Below are positions 7,400 through 13,378 of a DNA stretch of 13,380 nt, piece after piece. The notes under the pieces are model-generated. The model made no database searches. It saw only the letters and a program-made list of their open reading frames with translations, and was not told the origin of the DNA. The stretch spans positions 1 through 13,380 of the forward strand of contig JBDRHL010000132.1 of assembly GCA_043816955.1 (NCBI GenBank), in the 5' to 3' direction. A program made the translations under genes and the position numbers. This DNA is from JBDRHL01 sp043816955 (GTDB lineage: Bacteria; Planctomycetota; Phycisphaerae; Sedimentisphaerales; CAYZTY01). Position 1 is the stretch's first letter, and each line of letters starts with the position of its first letter.

Positions 7400-7843
7400 A
7401 TGGAAAAATTAGAATTTACAATAGCAGATGGAACGAAATGTCGTGGGTATTTATTTACATGGGAAGGCCTATCTTTTGGGCTGACCAGGGACAGGGAAGC
7501 CTCTTGTAATAATTGGTGCATCATAGAGCTTCAAACAGGCTGTTCAGTTTTAAGCAAGCGACTATCTACAAGAAAAGGAGCAATCAAAGAGGCCCTTGAA
7601 CTGCTTAACAGCAAAGGTGTTCAGGCTGTCAAAAAAAGACTCAAGGAAATCTTTGCCGAACGAGGTAACACAAAGGTCAAAGGAAAAATAAAGACCGCAC
7701 ACTGCACAACGCCGGATAACAGACTTAAGGCCTTATGCGGTCGAATAAAAGGCAAGTATTGTTTGCCGGTTAAATATTTCAGATACGCCAAGAATCCCTG
7801 TAAAAGGTGCCGGCGATTAGCGAAAAAAAAGAAAGCTGGCTGA
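7400..7843 (+). CDS. Small protein with C-terminal zinc-finger-like motif
   Basis: A 147-residue product. The start ATG 7400 follows GAGG and lies just after the hairpin; the upstream in-frame extension to 7331 would run through the hairpin and is rejected. Residues 1-85 are an unrecognised alpha/beta region. Residues 100-140 hold AHCTT, LCGRI, YC and PCKRC, giving H101/C102, C113, C121, C134 and C137 as possible zinc ligands. I associate this layout of HC, LCGR and CKRC with small orphan zinc-binding proteins on phages and plasmids. The tail is strongly basic (RRLAKKKKAG), which fits nucleic-acid contact. Five genes follow in close order and may be co-transcribed with it. Confidence 0.75.
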   Translation: MEKLEFTIADGTKCRGYLFTWEGLSFGLTRDREASCNNWCIIELQTGCSVLSKRLSTRKGAIKEALELLNSKGVQAVKKRLKEIFAERGNTKVKGKIKTAHCTTPDNRLKALCGRIKGKYCLPVKYFRYAKNPCKRCRRLAKKKKAG

Positions 7844-7897
7844 GGCAGTATCGAATTACAAGCATTAACCCTTCGAATATTTTTAACAGGAGTTGCC

Positions 7898-8068
7898 ATG
7901 AGAAAAGTAACAATAAAACTGGAAATGCGTGTTGTGATGTCGGTGGATGAAGGGATTGAGATTTCGGAAGTGGTCAATGAGCTGGATTACCAGGTAAATG
8001 ATACTACCACTGCCGCTGATATTTTAGATACCGAGATCGCCGGCTATGAAATTGTAGATAGTGTTTAA
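7898..8068 (+). CDS. Small acidic protein, 56 aa
   Basis: A short gene with AGGAG at 7888-7892, five bases before ATG 7898, and an uninterrupted 56-codon frame. The product starts MRKVTIKLEMRVVMSVDEG, continues with EISEVVNELDYQVND, and ends TEIAGYEIVDSV. This reads as one beta strand, a helix and a second acidic strand. I recall similar small orphan proteins with a DEG...Y...DTEI...DS pattern in mobile elements, with no known role. The well-placed ribosome site and sensible composition make it a real gene despite its size. It ends 18 nt before the next start. Confidence 0.75.
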   Translation: MRKVTIKLEMRVVMSVDEGIEISEVVNELDYQVNDTTTAADILDTEIAGYEIVDSV

Positions 8069-8086
8069 AACGATGAGGTGAAATTT

Positions 8087-8458
8087 ATGTCTGAAAAAAC
8101 TTATACAATCAACATAAAAGAGCAGTGTCCAGATTCTGCGCCAATCGAGATAAAGGTAAATATTTTATCAGAAGGCGGACAAATCTGGATTCAACCGCAA
8201 GGCTACGGTGAAAAATGTGCTGTGAATGGCGAAGGTTTTCCAATTGGAATTGAGATTTGGCAAAACAGGCTTCGCCTGCTTGTCTTTGATGACATCAACA
8301 GAGAAGACCCACAGATTATTGATATTGAAAAGGCAAGAGAGACCGCACGCATAAAATGCAACTGGTGCAAAAAAGAAATAGAGGCCGAATCCATCAAATG
8401 GAAAGGTCTTTTGTTTTGTAGTGAATCCTGTCTGGATGCGTGCAGAGCGGCACAATGA
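8087..8458 (+). CDS. Small protein with C-terminal TRASH/MYM-like zinc finger
   Basis: A 123-residue product; ATG 8087 follows GAGGTG, so the earlier in-frame GTG at 8078 is read as part of the ribosome site. Residues 1-85 are an unrecognised beta-rich domain (IEIKVNILSEGGQIWIQPQGYG, GIEIWQNRLRLLVFDD). Residues 91-115 contain C-x2-C (NWC) and C-x3-C (LFCSESC), a treble-clef pattern like TRASH/MYM zinc fingers, in which FCS..C is typical. It probably binds zinc and mediates protein or nucleic-acid contact. It belongs to the five-gene chain before the ubiquitin-like cassette. Confidence 0.75.
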   Translation: MSEKTYTINIKEQCPDSAPIEIKVNILSEGGQIWIQPQGYGEKCAVNGEGFPIGIEIWQNRLRLLVFDDINREDPQIIDIEKARETARIKCNWCKKEIEAESIKWKGLLFCSESCLDACRAAQ

Positions 8459-8504
8459 TATCACTTCGTAACCCAAAACCATGTTAATTTTGAAAGGTGA
8501 AACC

Positions 8505-8831
8505 ATGACTAAAACGAAAAAGGAAATCAATATCGCTCGTGTAATCTATGATGCTTATCCGAATGCTGACCTACTGCCTATCGACCCTGATAAGGCCTGT
8601 CTAAGCTTGCAGGAATTACTGGCAAAAGTAACTGGTGAAAACATCGGTGACGGCCTGTTCAGGTTTATAGTAGTTGAGATAGTCGAGGGCGGCGAAAGCA
8701 CCGTGGATGGAGCAATCCGGGTTATAGAGCGTGCAAGAGAAGATGTAGAGGCAGTATTGCAGGCTCTTCGAGCCGCAAGTGAAAATCAAAACAACAAAAC
8801 CCAGGAGGACATAAACCATGAAACTATATGA
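8505..8831 (+). CDS. Small helical hypothetical protein, 108 aa
   Basis: ATG 8505 follows AAAGGTGA at 8493-8500, so the earlier ATG 8481 is not used. The product is predicted to be mostly helical, with a central conserved-looking stretch DGLFRFIVVEIVEGGE followed by TVDGAIRVIERAREDVEAVL, ending in a polar Asn/Gln-rich tail. No catalytic motif, membrane segment or signal peptide is visible. Its last codons overlap the next gene by 14 nt, and that gene's AGGAGG lies inside this one, so the pair is probably translationally coupled. Function unknown. Confidence 0.75.
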   Translation: MTKTKKEINIARVIYDAYPNADLLPIDPDKACLSLQELLAKVTGENIGDGLFRFIVVEIVEGGESTVDGAIRVIERAREDVEAVLQALRAASENQNNKTQEDINHETI

Positions 8832-9291
8832 AGCACAAGCGACCGAATACAACGGCGAGCAGGAATATTCTCAGAGTAAGCTGCTTGCCGCTGAAAACAT
8901 TGACCAGGCCTGGCAAACAGCCAGAGACTATTTCAGGCAGTGGTATGATGATGGTGATGAACTACAAGATCATAACACCGACAACCCCAATGAGTTTGAA
9001 TTTGTCAGCGGTTGTATCAGGCTGAAGATTAAGGGCGTACAGGAAACTACTCTTGATGAGTGGTTAGAAACACGAATAACACTGCATAGTATTTCAGAAC
9101 TGCCGGATGAATTGATGACAACCAGAATTGCCAGTTCGGCAGCAGACTTACTGGAAGCCTGCAAGGTAATAACATCTTATACAACGGATTTGCTCTACCG
9201 GCTGGATGACCAGGTTAACCTTGGCGATGTCGAAGAAATTCAGCAGGCAAAAGATGCAATTGCTAAATACACCAACAGCGTAAAAAACTAA
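8818..9291 (+). CDS. Hypothetical protein, 157 aa, with phage-like C-terminal helix
   Basis: ATG 8818 has AGGAGG nine bases upstream. The N-terminal 85 residues form an unrecognised acidic domain (YEAQATEYNGEQEY, then AWQTARDYFRQWYDDGDE, FEFVSGCIRLKIKG). Residues from about 108 on read ASSAADLLEACKVITSYTTD, then a helix ending QQAKDAIAKY. This LLEAC...AI.K layout resembles the C-terminal helices of many small phage and mobile-element proteins of unknown role. It is the last gene before the 159-bp leader of the ubiquitin-like cassette. Function unknown. Confidence 0.75.
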   Translation: MKLYEAQATEYNGEQEYSQSKLLAAENIDQAWQTARDYFRQWYDDGDELQDHNTDNPNEFEFVSGCIRLKIKGVQETTLDEWLETRITLHSISELPDELMTTRIASSAADLLEACKVITSYTTDLLYRLDDQVNLGDVEEIQQAKDAIAKYTNSVKN

Positions 9292-9336
9292 CCGCAAATA
9301 CAAACCTCTAAAACCCCTCAAACGAAAGGATGCATT

Positions 9337-9375
9337 ATGCGATACAGAAGATTCTATGCGCGTAGTCCGCCTTAA
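9337..9375 (+). CDS. Possible 12-residue leader peptide
   Basis: GAAAGGA at 9324-9330 is followed after six bases by ATG 9337 and a 12-codon frame, MRYRRFYARSPP, ending in TAA. The peptide has four arginines and two prolines in twelve residues. Its last codons form the 5' arm of the perfect hairpin at 9361-9385, and the stop codon lies in the loop. This is the geometry of a translated leader that would open the hairpin when ribosomes pass. It could also be a chance start codon in a spacer. Confidence 0.4.
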   Translation: MRYRRFYARSPP

Positions 9376-9385
9376 ACGGACTACG
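9361..9385 (+). promoter_or_regulatory. Perfect hairpin in the leader of the ubiquitin-like cassette
   Basis: CGTAGTCCG (9361-9369) pairs with CGGACTACG (9377-9385) across a 7-nt loop, a GC-rich 9-bp stem. There is no T-run directly after it, so it is not a typical terminator. It lies 65 nt before the Ubl start codon, in an otherwise AT-rich leader, overlapping the end of the possible leader peptide. A regulatory or operator role is inferred from position only. Confidence 0.5.
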
Positions 9386-9450
9386 TATCAGAAGTAAATT
9401 GTATATTTTAAACAAGAATGTTTTAACCTAAAAATTGAAAGGAACAAAAA

Positions 9451-9675
9451 ATGAGGATTTTATTTATCAACAATTTGGGCGGAGGCTTCGCAGATTTTAT
9501 TAACGTTGAAGAAGGGACATCAATCGAGAAACTCTTCAAACAGAAAATGTCTTGCGAAAACTCCGAAGACTATCTTATCAGGGTTAACCGTCAGCCGGTT
9601 CCTAAGGACTATGTCCTTAAGGAAAATGACCGGGTGACAATAACTCCAACCAAGATAGAAGGTGCGGCCTGCTGA
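9451..9675 (+). CDS. Ubiquitin-like (ThiS/MoaD-fold) modifier protein
   Basis: A 74-residue product with the beta-grasp layout: strand MRILFINN, strand ADFINVEEG, helix TSIEKLFKQK, then YLIRVNRQPV, PKDYVLKENDRV, and a final strand TITPTKIEGAAC. The RVNRQPV...DYVLKENDRV stretch matches the ThiS/MoaD-type Ubl fold. The tail ends GAAC, not GG. Since it sits beside E2-like, JAB and E1-like genes and no thiamine or molybdopterin genes are present, it is probably the modifier of a ubiquitin-like conjugation pathway in the cytoplasm. GAAAGGAAC upstream of ATG 9451 serves as the ribosome site. Alternatives are a sulfur carrier, or a Ubl as seen in the PRTRC cassette, though no other PRTRC-specific gene is visible here. 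Confidence 0.8.
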   Translation: MRILFINNLGGGFADFINVEEGTSIEKLFKQKMSCENSEDYLIRVNRQPVPKDYVLKENDRVTITPTKIEGAAC

Positions 9676-9713
9676 GTCAACCAACAGATCGCGTAAAAGC
9701 AAATATTAACCAT

Positions 9714-9754
9714 AAGGCCTCTGCTTATTTTCAATTATAGGCGGAGGCCTTTTT
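9714..9754 (+). terminator. Hairpin with T-run between Ubl and E2-RING genes
   Basis: AAGGCCTCTGC (9714-9724) pairs with GCGGAGGCCTT (9741-9751) with one G-T wobble, 11 bp and a 16-nt loop, ending in TTTTT (9750-9754). The 3' arm contains GGAGG, so the folded form hides a Shine-Dalgarno sequence for ATG 9755. It may act as a partial terminator that sets the ratio of Ubl to enzymes, or as a translational switch. Confidence 0.65.
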
Positions 9755-9772
9755 ATGCGCAAGAGGTTTTTT

Positions 9773-10828
9773 ATGAAAAAATATAAAAACATAATAAAAC
9801 TGTCAAACCTGCTTTTAGACGCTCTAAGCGAGCTTAAAACAGCAAGATTACAGAAGATTCAGGCTAGCCTGGAAGACTTCAGCTATAAATGCAGTGATGC
9901 GACTAAAGACTCGCATCTGTTTTATGCTGCTGTTGAAAAAGGCTGGTTCGGCTCAGTTGAAAAAATCAGAACAAGAGTGAACAGAAACTTGTCTGATTTT
10001 TCATATCATCTCCAAAGGTTCAAAGACCTTGTAAATTCAGATGAAACCAAACTGCCGAAACCGGCTGACATATTTGCGGAGCTTTCGCAGATAGATCAGG
10101 AACTCGGCGAATATCAATTCGACCTGAAGGAAAAAAGCATCTCGGTAATAACTGATCCGATCATACTGGAGGATATTTCATTTGGGTCGTTTGAAATCAA
10201 ACTGTTCCTCAATGAAGTAAGCAAAATCTACACTGACAGCCCTTACAAGGTTATAGCTCTTGAGCCAAATCCGGCTGGTGCTGATTCCTGTGTCACTCAT
10301 CCGCATGTAAGTTCTGAAAAACTCTGTGAAGGTGATGGTGTCGTTTCTATCAGAAAGGCCATTGAACAAGGGCGACTGTGTGATTTTTTTACGATGATCG
10401 TAAACATCCTGCAAACCTACAACCCGGACAGTCCATATGTGTCCCTCGATGACTGGGAGGGAATTTCCTGCTATGACTGCGGCTATACCGTATCAGGCGA
10501 TGAGTGTTATTACTGCGAGTGCTGCGACCGTGACTATTGTTCGCAGTGCAGCACATACTGCCAAATGTGTGACACCACCTTGTGTCTTGGATGTGCTTAT
10601 GAATGTCCCGGCTGTAATGAACCGGTTTGTCAGAGCTGTACAGCCAAATGTAAAGAATGCGAAGAGGTGTTTTGTAAGGACTGCTTAACTGAAGAAGGTT
10701 TATGTCAAAATTGTGAAGAAAACAGAAAGGAAAATAGCGATGAAGAACAAAAAGAAGAATCAACGGAACCAAAGGCCAGTCCTACGGTTCAGCCCAACAG
10801 CGTGGGCGAAGTTATTGTTCATGCGTGA
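9773..10828 (+). CDS. E2 ubiquitin-conjugating-like protein fused to RING/treble-clef-like zinc array
   Basis: A 351-residue protein (357 if ATG 9755 is used). ATG 9773 is favoured by AGAGG at 9762-9766 clear of the hairpin; ATG 9755 would use the GGAGG inside its stem. Residues 1-90 are helical. Residues about 115-230 fit an E2 fold: strands SISVITDPIILEDI and FGSFEIKLFL, then YKVIALEPNP, THPHV at 175-179 in place of the HPN motif, a candidate catalytic C185 in KLCEGDG nine residues after H176, and helix DFFTMIVNILQTYNPDSPYV. Residues 233-314 hold 22 cysteines, including four 15-residue C-x2-C-x4-C-x2-C-x3 units (248-307), probably a zinc-bound E3-like or reader module. The C-terminus is low complexity and overlaps the JAB gene. 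E2 assignment is by motif only; a search of profile databases would test it. Confidence 0.8.
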   Translation: MKKYKNIIKLSNLLLDALSELKTARLQKIQASLEDFSYKCSDATKDSHLFYAAVEKGWFGSVEKIRTRVNRNLSDFSYHLQRFKDLVNSDETKLPKPADIFAELSQIDQELGEYQFDLKEKSISVITDPIILEDISFGSFEIKLFLNEVSKIYTDSPYKVIALEPNPAGADSCVTHPHVSSEKLCEGDGVVSIRKAIEQGRLCDFFTMIVNILQTYNPDSPYVSLDDWEGISCYDCGYTVSGDECYYCECCDRDYCSQCSTYCQMCDTTLCLGCAYECPGCNEPVCQSCTAKCKECEEVFCKDCLTEEGLCQNCEENRKENSDEEQKEESTEPKASPTVQPNSVGEVIVHA

Positions 10829-11498
10829 TGTTACTGATAACGAAGTCGGCGGATTTGGAATAACCGAGGCCGATGATTTATTGTTTGTCACAGATTTTAC
10901 ACTGGTAAATCAGAAGGTGACCGCCGTGTCAGTTTCTTTTGATGATGAATCAGTTGCAAATTTCTTCGAGGATCAGGTCGAAGCTGGCAGAAAGCCTGAA
11001 CAATTCGCCCGAATATGGCTGCATAGCCATCCGGGTAATTCGCCTGAACCGAGTATGACCGATGAACAGACCTTTGCCAGAGTTTTTGGAAGCTGCGACT
11101 GGTCAGTCATGTGCATAGTAGCACAAGATGGCGGCACTTATGCAAGACTGCGATTCAACGCCGGCCCTGGCGGTGAAGTGAAGATTCCTGTCTGCGTTGA
11201 TTACGGCTATGAATTCGATGCTGCTGATTTTGAAGTCTGGAAACAGCAGTATAAATCCAATGTAACTGAAGACGAAGTCTTCAAACTTACAGATAAATCA
11301 AAACAAACAGCAGATAGCCAACAACAAGAAATTGGTGTTTTCGGCAGTGAAGACTTTGGCGGCGTATCTCAATATTCAAACCAGGATTTACTCTCAGAAA
11401 TTGATGCAATGGATCCTATGGAACGCGAAATCTTTATGGAAGAATTATCTGTAAAAAGTGATTTCTGGGATGAAGAAACGGAGGTGTTCTATGAGTGA
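10740..11498 (+). CDS. JAB/JAMM (MPN+) deubiquitinase-like metalloprotease
   Basis: A 252-residue protein with a complete JAMM motif: E35 in EVGGFG, then H95-S-H97-P with S105 and D108 (HSHPGNSPEPSMTD). These are the zinc ligands and catalytic glutamate of isopeptidases that remove or mature ubiquitin-like proteins. The domain covers residues about 12-150; the C-terminal 100 residues are acidic and polar (DLLSEIDAMDPMEREIFM). ATG 10740 has AAAGG upstream and keeps the helix VLRFSPTAWAKLLFM before EVGG. ATG 10821 would form an ATGCGTGA stop-start junction but loses that helix and lacks a ribosome site. GTG 10713 is possible. It overlaps the E2-RING gene by 89 nt and the E1 gene by 8 nt. It probably processes the Ubl or removes it from targets. 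Confidence 0.9.
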   Translation: MKNKKKNQRNQRPVLRFSPTAWAKLLFMRDVTDNEVGGFGITEADDLLFVTDFTLVNQKVTAVSVSFDDESVANFFEDQVEAGRKPEQFARIWLHSHPGNSPEPSMTDEQTFARVFGSCDWSVMCIVAQDGGTYARLRFNAGPGGEVKIPVCVDYGYEFDAADFEVWKQQYKSNVTEDEVFKLTDKSKQTADSQQQEIGVFGSEDFGGVSQYSNQDLLSEIDAMDPMEREIFMEELSVKSDFWDEETEVFYE

Positions 11499-12144
11499 CA
11501 GATTTTCAAGACAGGCTGATATTGTGCCGCGTGAAAGGATTTTAGACTGCACAGCAACAATAATTGGTGTCGGTGCTATTGGAAGACAAGTAGCGATACA
11601 ATTAACCGCTATTGGTGTACCACATTTGCAGCTTGTCGACTTTGATAGTGTGGAAACATCCAACTTGGCTACACAGGGATTTATGCAAAAAGATTTGAAA
11701 AGGCCCAAGGTTGATGTAACAGCTGAGTTTGTCAGAGGGATGAATAATGACTTAATCGTTGAAGTTCTCTTCGAGCGATTCAAGCGGTCCACTCCTGTAG
11801 GTAATTGCGTTTTTGCATGCGTTGATTCAATAGAAATCCGAAAACTAATATGGGAAGCGGTAAAAGACAAAGTTTCTTTTTACTGCGATGGTCGAATGAG
11901 TGCTGAAGTTCTGCGAATAATCACCGCTTGCGATGAAAAAAGCAGAGGATACTATCCTCAGACCCTCTTTACCTCTGAGCAGGCCCACACCGGACCATGT
12001 ACGGCTAAAACAACAATCTACTGCGCCAATATTGCGGCAGGCTTCATGCTGGCTCAATTCACGAAGTATTTGCGATTGTTGCCGGTTGATCCTGATATAC
12101 AGGTCAATCTGCTGGCTTCGGAGATCAACGTGGGTGAGTGTTAA
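11491..12144 (+). CDS. E1-like ThiF-family ubiquitin-activating enzyme
   Basis: A 217-residue adenylating enzyme. FSRQ at residues 5-8 resembles the N-terminal RYSRQ of ThiF/MoeB/E1 proteins. The ATP-binding loop is GVGAIG (26-31), followed by VDFDSVETSNL (D50, D52, N58). Further features are ACVDSIEIRKL (109-119) and a C-terminal CTAKTTIYCANIAAG in which C170 is a plausible acceptor cysteine for the Ubl thioester. No MoeB-type paired CxxC zinc motif is seen. The length is short, close to a single adenylation domain. Start ATG 11491 lies in ATGAGTGA with the JAB stop and has GGAGGTG upstream, giving coupled translation. It probably activates the Ubl at 9451 and passes it to the E2-like protein. 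A sulfur-transfer role is less likely given the neighbours. Confidence 0.85.
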   Translation: MSDRFSRQADIVPRERILDCTATIIGVGAIGRQVAIQLTAIGVPHLQLVDFDSVETSNLATQGFMQKDLKRPKVDVTAEFVRGMNNDLIVEVLFERFKRSTPVGNCVFACVDSIEIRKLIWEAVKDKVSFYCDGRMSAEVLRIITACDEKSRGYYPQTLFTSEQAHTGPCTAKTTIYCANIAAGFMLAQFTKYLRLLPVDPDIQVNLLASEINVGEC

Positions 12145-12155
12145 TGTTAACCTGA

Positions 12156-12193
12156 GCTTAGCGATAGCAAACTGTGGCTATCGCTAAGCCTTT
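12156..12193 (+). terminator. 13-bp hairpin after the ubiquitin-like cassette
   Basis: GCTTAGCGATAGC (12156-12168) pairs perfectly with GCTATCGCTAAGC (12177-12189) across 8 nt. The tract after it is CTTTAAAA, a weak T-run. It is the longest perfect stem in the window and begins 12 nt past the E1 stop. ATG 12214 follows 20 nt later. Confidence 0.65.
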
Positions 12194-12213
12194 AAAATTG
12201 CGAGGTGAAAAAT

Positions 12214-12480
12214 ATGGTACAACAAAAAAATAAGGATAAAAGGATAAAAACTATCGAACAATTGAAAAAGCTGGCAGAGAACGGGCTGGATTGTTTCATC
12301 CTGCTAAACGGCGGATTGAGAAGCTCCAAGCATATCAGGTTCTACCCCGATGATAACAGTTTTTATGTGCTGAATCTTATTGATGACAGTGAGCAGGAAT
12401 TAACTGAGGAACAGATACTCAACAGCGATTATACCAACATCGGTGAAGCAATGAAAAAAGGTGCTTTAATTATGGACTAA
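12214..12480 (+). CDS. Small mobile-element-type hypothetical protein, 88 aa
   Basis: ATG 12214 follows GAGGTG at 12202-12207; the in-frame GTG 12205 is part of that ribosome site. The product starts with a very basic stretch (QQKNKDKRIKT), then IEQLKKLAENGLDCFILLNGG, LRSSKHIRFYPDD, FYVLNLIDDSEQELTEE and YTNIGEAMKKGALI. I associate the LNGG...SSK...IDDSEQ...TNIGEA pattern with small orphan proteins on integrative elements, without a known function. It has no metal-binding cysteines and no membrane segment. It begins a new unit after the cassette, and the next gene starts 16 nt downstream. Confidence 0.75.
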   Translation: MVQQKNKDKRIKTIEQLKKLAENGLDCFILLNGGLRSSKHIRFYPDDNSFYVLNLIDDSEQELTEEQILNSDYTNIGEAMKKGALIMD

Positions 12481-12496
12481 ACTGGAGGCTAATAAA

Positions 12497-13153
12497 ATGT
12501 ATTACAAACAAGTTGATAAACGTTACAAAGAAAGCATGATCAAATTTTTGAAAAACCATTTCAGGTATCACACCATGAACAGCTGGAATAAATCGACCAG
12601 CTATGCAAACAACATTAAACTTTACAACATTGACAAGCCGGACGATGTGGACGAAGAGACATTTTGGGAAATGATTGGAATTAGCCAGTGGCAGGAGAAA
12701 CTAAGCGATCTGCTGGAAGATTTCGGCAGAAGACACGATTGGCTCTGGCAGGCTGGAATCAACGGCAGAAGTGGCGGATATGTTGTAGTTTACAGGGGTG
12801 GCATAAAGCCTAGCGGCTACAAAAGTTATTGCACACACTGCGGCCAGAAGAACTATGAAGCTGTGCCGGAAGGCCAGATAGGTACTTGCGGCAGATGCGA
12901 TGCTAAAACGAGAGTCAATTTCAAGCAGACGCATATGCAGGTCTTTACCTGGCCTGGCAAATCGGTTGACGAATACGAAGACTTTTACGATTGGACGCTA
13001 AGTGAAATCAGATCGCGTGTAGAACTGGTACAGGATTTTGACAGGCTATGCTCTGCTATAGTGTCAGAGTATTGTGATACTTGTAGAAATTACCGCATTG
13101 CCGAAGAGGAAATTCTTGTACCGAAAACTATTAAAGTTTTGGAACCTGTTTGA
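12497..13153 (+). CDS. Mobile-element hypothetical protein with central zinc ribbon
   Basis: A 218-residue product with GGAGG eight bases before ATG 12497. Residues 20-100 contain YHTMNSWNKSTSYANNIKLY and WQAGINGRSGGYVVVY, a pattern I recall from orphan proteins on conjugative elements. Residues 112-134 form a C4 zinc ribbon (YCTHCGQ, then GTCGRCD), and C193/C196 (YCDTC) are a possible fourth cysteine pair. The region between is helical and acidic. It probably binds zinc, and perhaps DNA. It is the middle gene of a close-set unit ending at the right edge. Function not known. Confidence 0.75.
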   Translation: MYYKQVDKRYKESMIKFLKNHFRYHTMNSWNKSTSYANNIKLYNIDKPDDVDEETFWEMIGISQWQEKLSDLLEDFGRRHDWLWQAGINGRSGGYVVVYRGGIKPSGYKSYCTHCGQKNYEAVPEGQIGTCGRCDAKTRVNFKQTHMQVFTWPGKSVDEYEDFYDWTLSEIRSRVELVQDFDRLCSAIVSEYCDTCRNYRIAEEEILVPKTIKVLEPV

Positions 13154-13168
13154 TCGGAGGTGATTTAA

Positions 13169-13378
13169 ATGGCGAAACAAAACATTATGACAGTTGCCGG
13201 CCTAAAACAACTTTTAATTGCATTTGGCAAAGAAGTTGAAAATGACTTTGAAGTGTGGTTGTCATCGGATGAAGAAGGTAATGATTTTGCACCTTTGTTG
13301 CAAAACACTGAATTCAGTCTGTATATCGACAGCGAAAAAAAGAGGATAATCTTCTTTCCGTCCGCTATATATACTTAG
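13169..13378 (+). CDS. Small acidic protein with NDFEVWLSSDEEGN core (paralogue 2)
   Basis: A 69-residue product with GGAGGTG upstream of ATG 13169. It aligns from MTVAGLKQ to FFPS with the product of the gene at 1955, sharing the exact 14-residue core NDFEVWLSSDEEGN and the later FSL, ID and KR positions, but lacking that protein's Asn/Glu-rich head. Two paralogues on one stretch of DNA, about 11 kb apart, imply either an old duplication of a module or independent gain of a family favoured on this element. The stop codon is two bases from the right edge, so the downstream context is unknown. Confidence 0.8.
   Translation: MAKQNIMTVAGLKQLLIAFGKEVENDFEVWLSSDEEGNDFAPLLQNTEFSLYIDSEKKRIIFFPSAIYT

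Noticed and set aside
9451..12144. Thiamine or molybdopterin sulfur-carrier operon (ThiS/ThiF, MoaD/MoeB)
   Set aside because: The Ubl and E1 folds match in outline, but JAB and E2-RING-like genes lie between them, no thiamine or Moco genes are near, and the Ubl lacks the terminal GG.
9451..12144. PRTRC cassette (ParB-related, ThiF-related)
   Set aside because: It shares a small Ubl, JAB and ThiF protein, but I see no ParB-like protein or other PRTRC members, and PRTRC as I know it lacks an E2-RING fusion.
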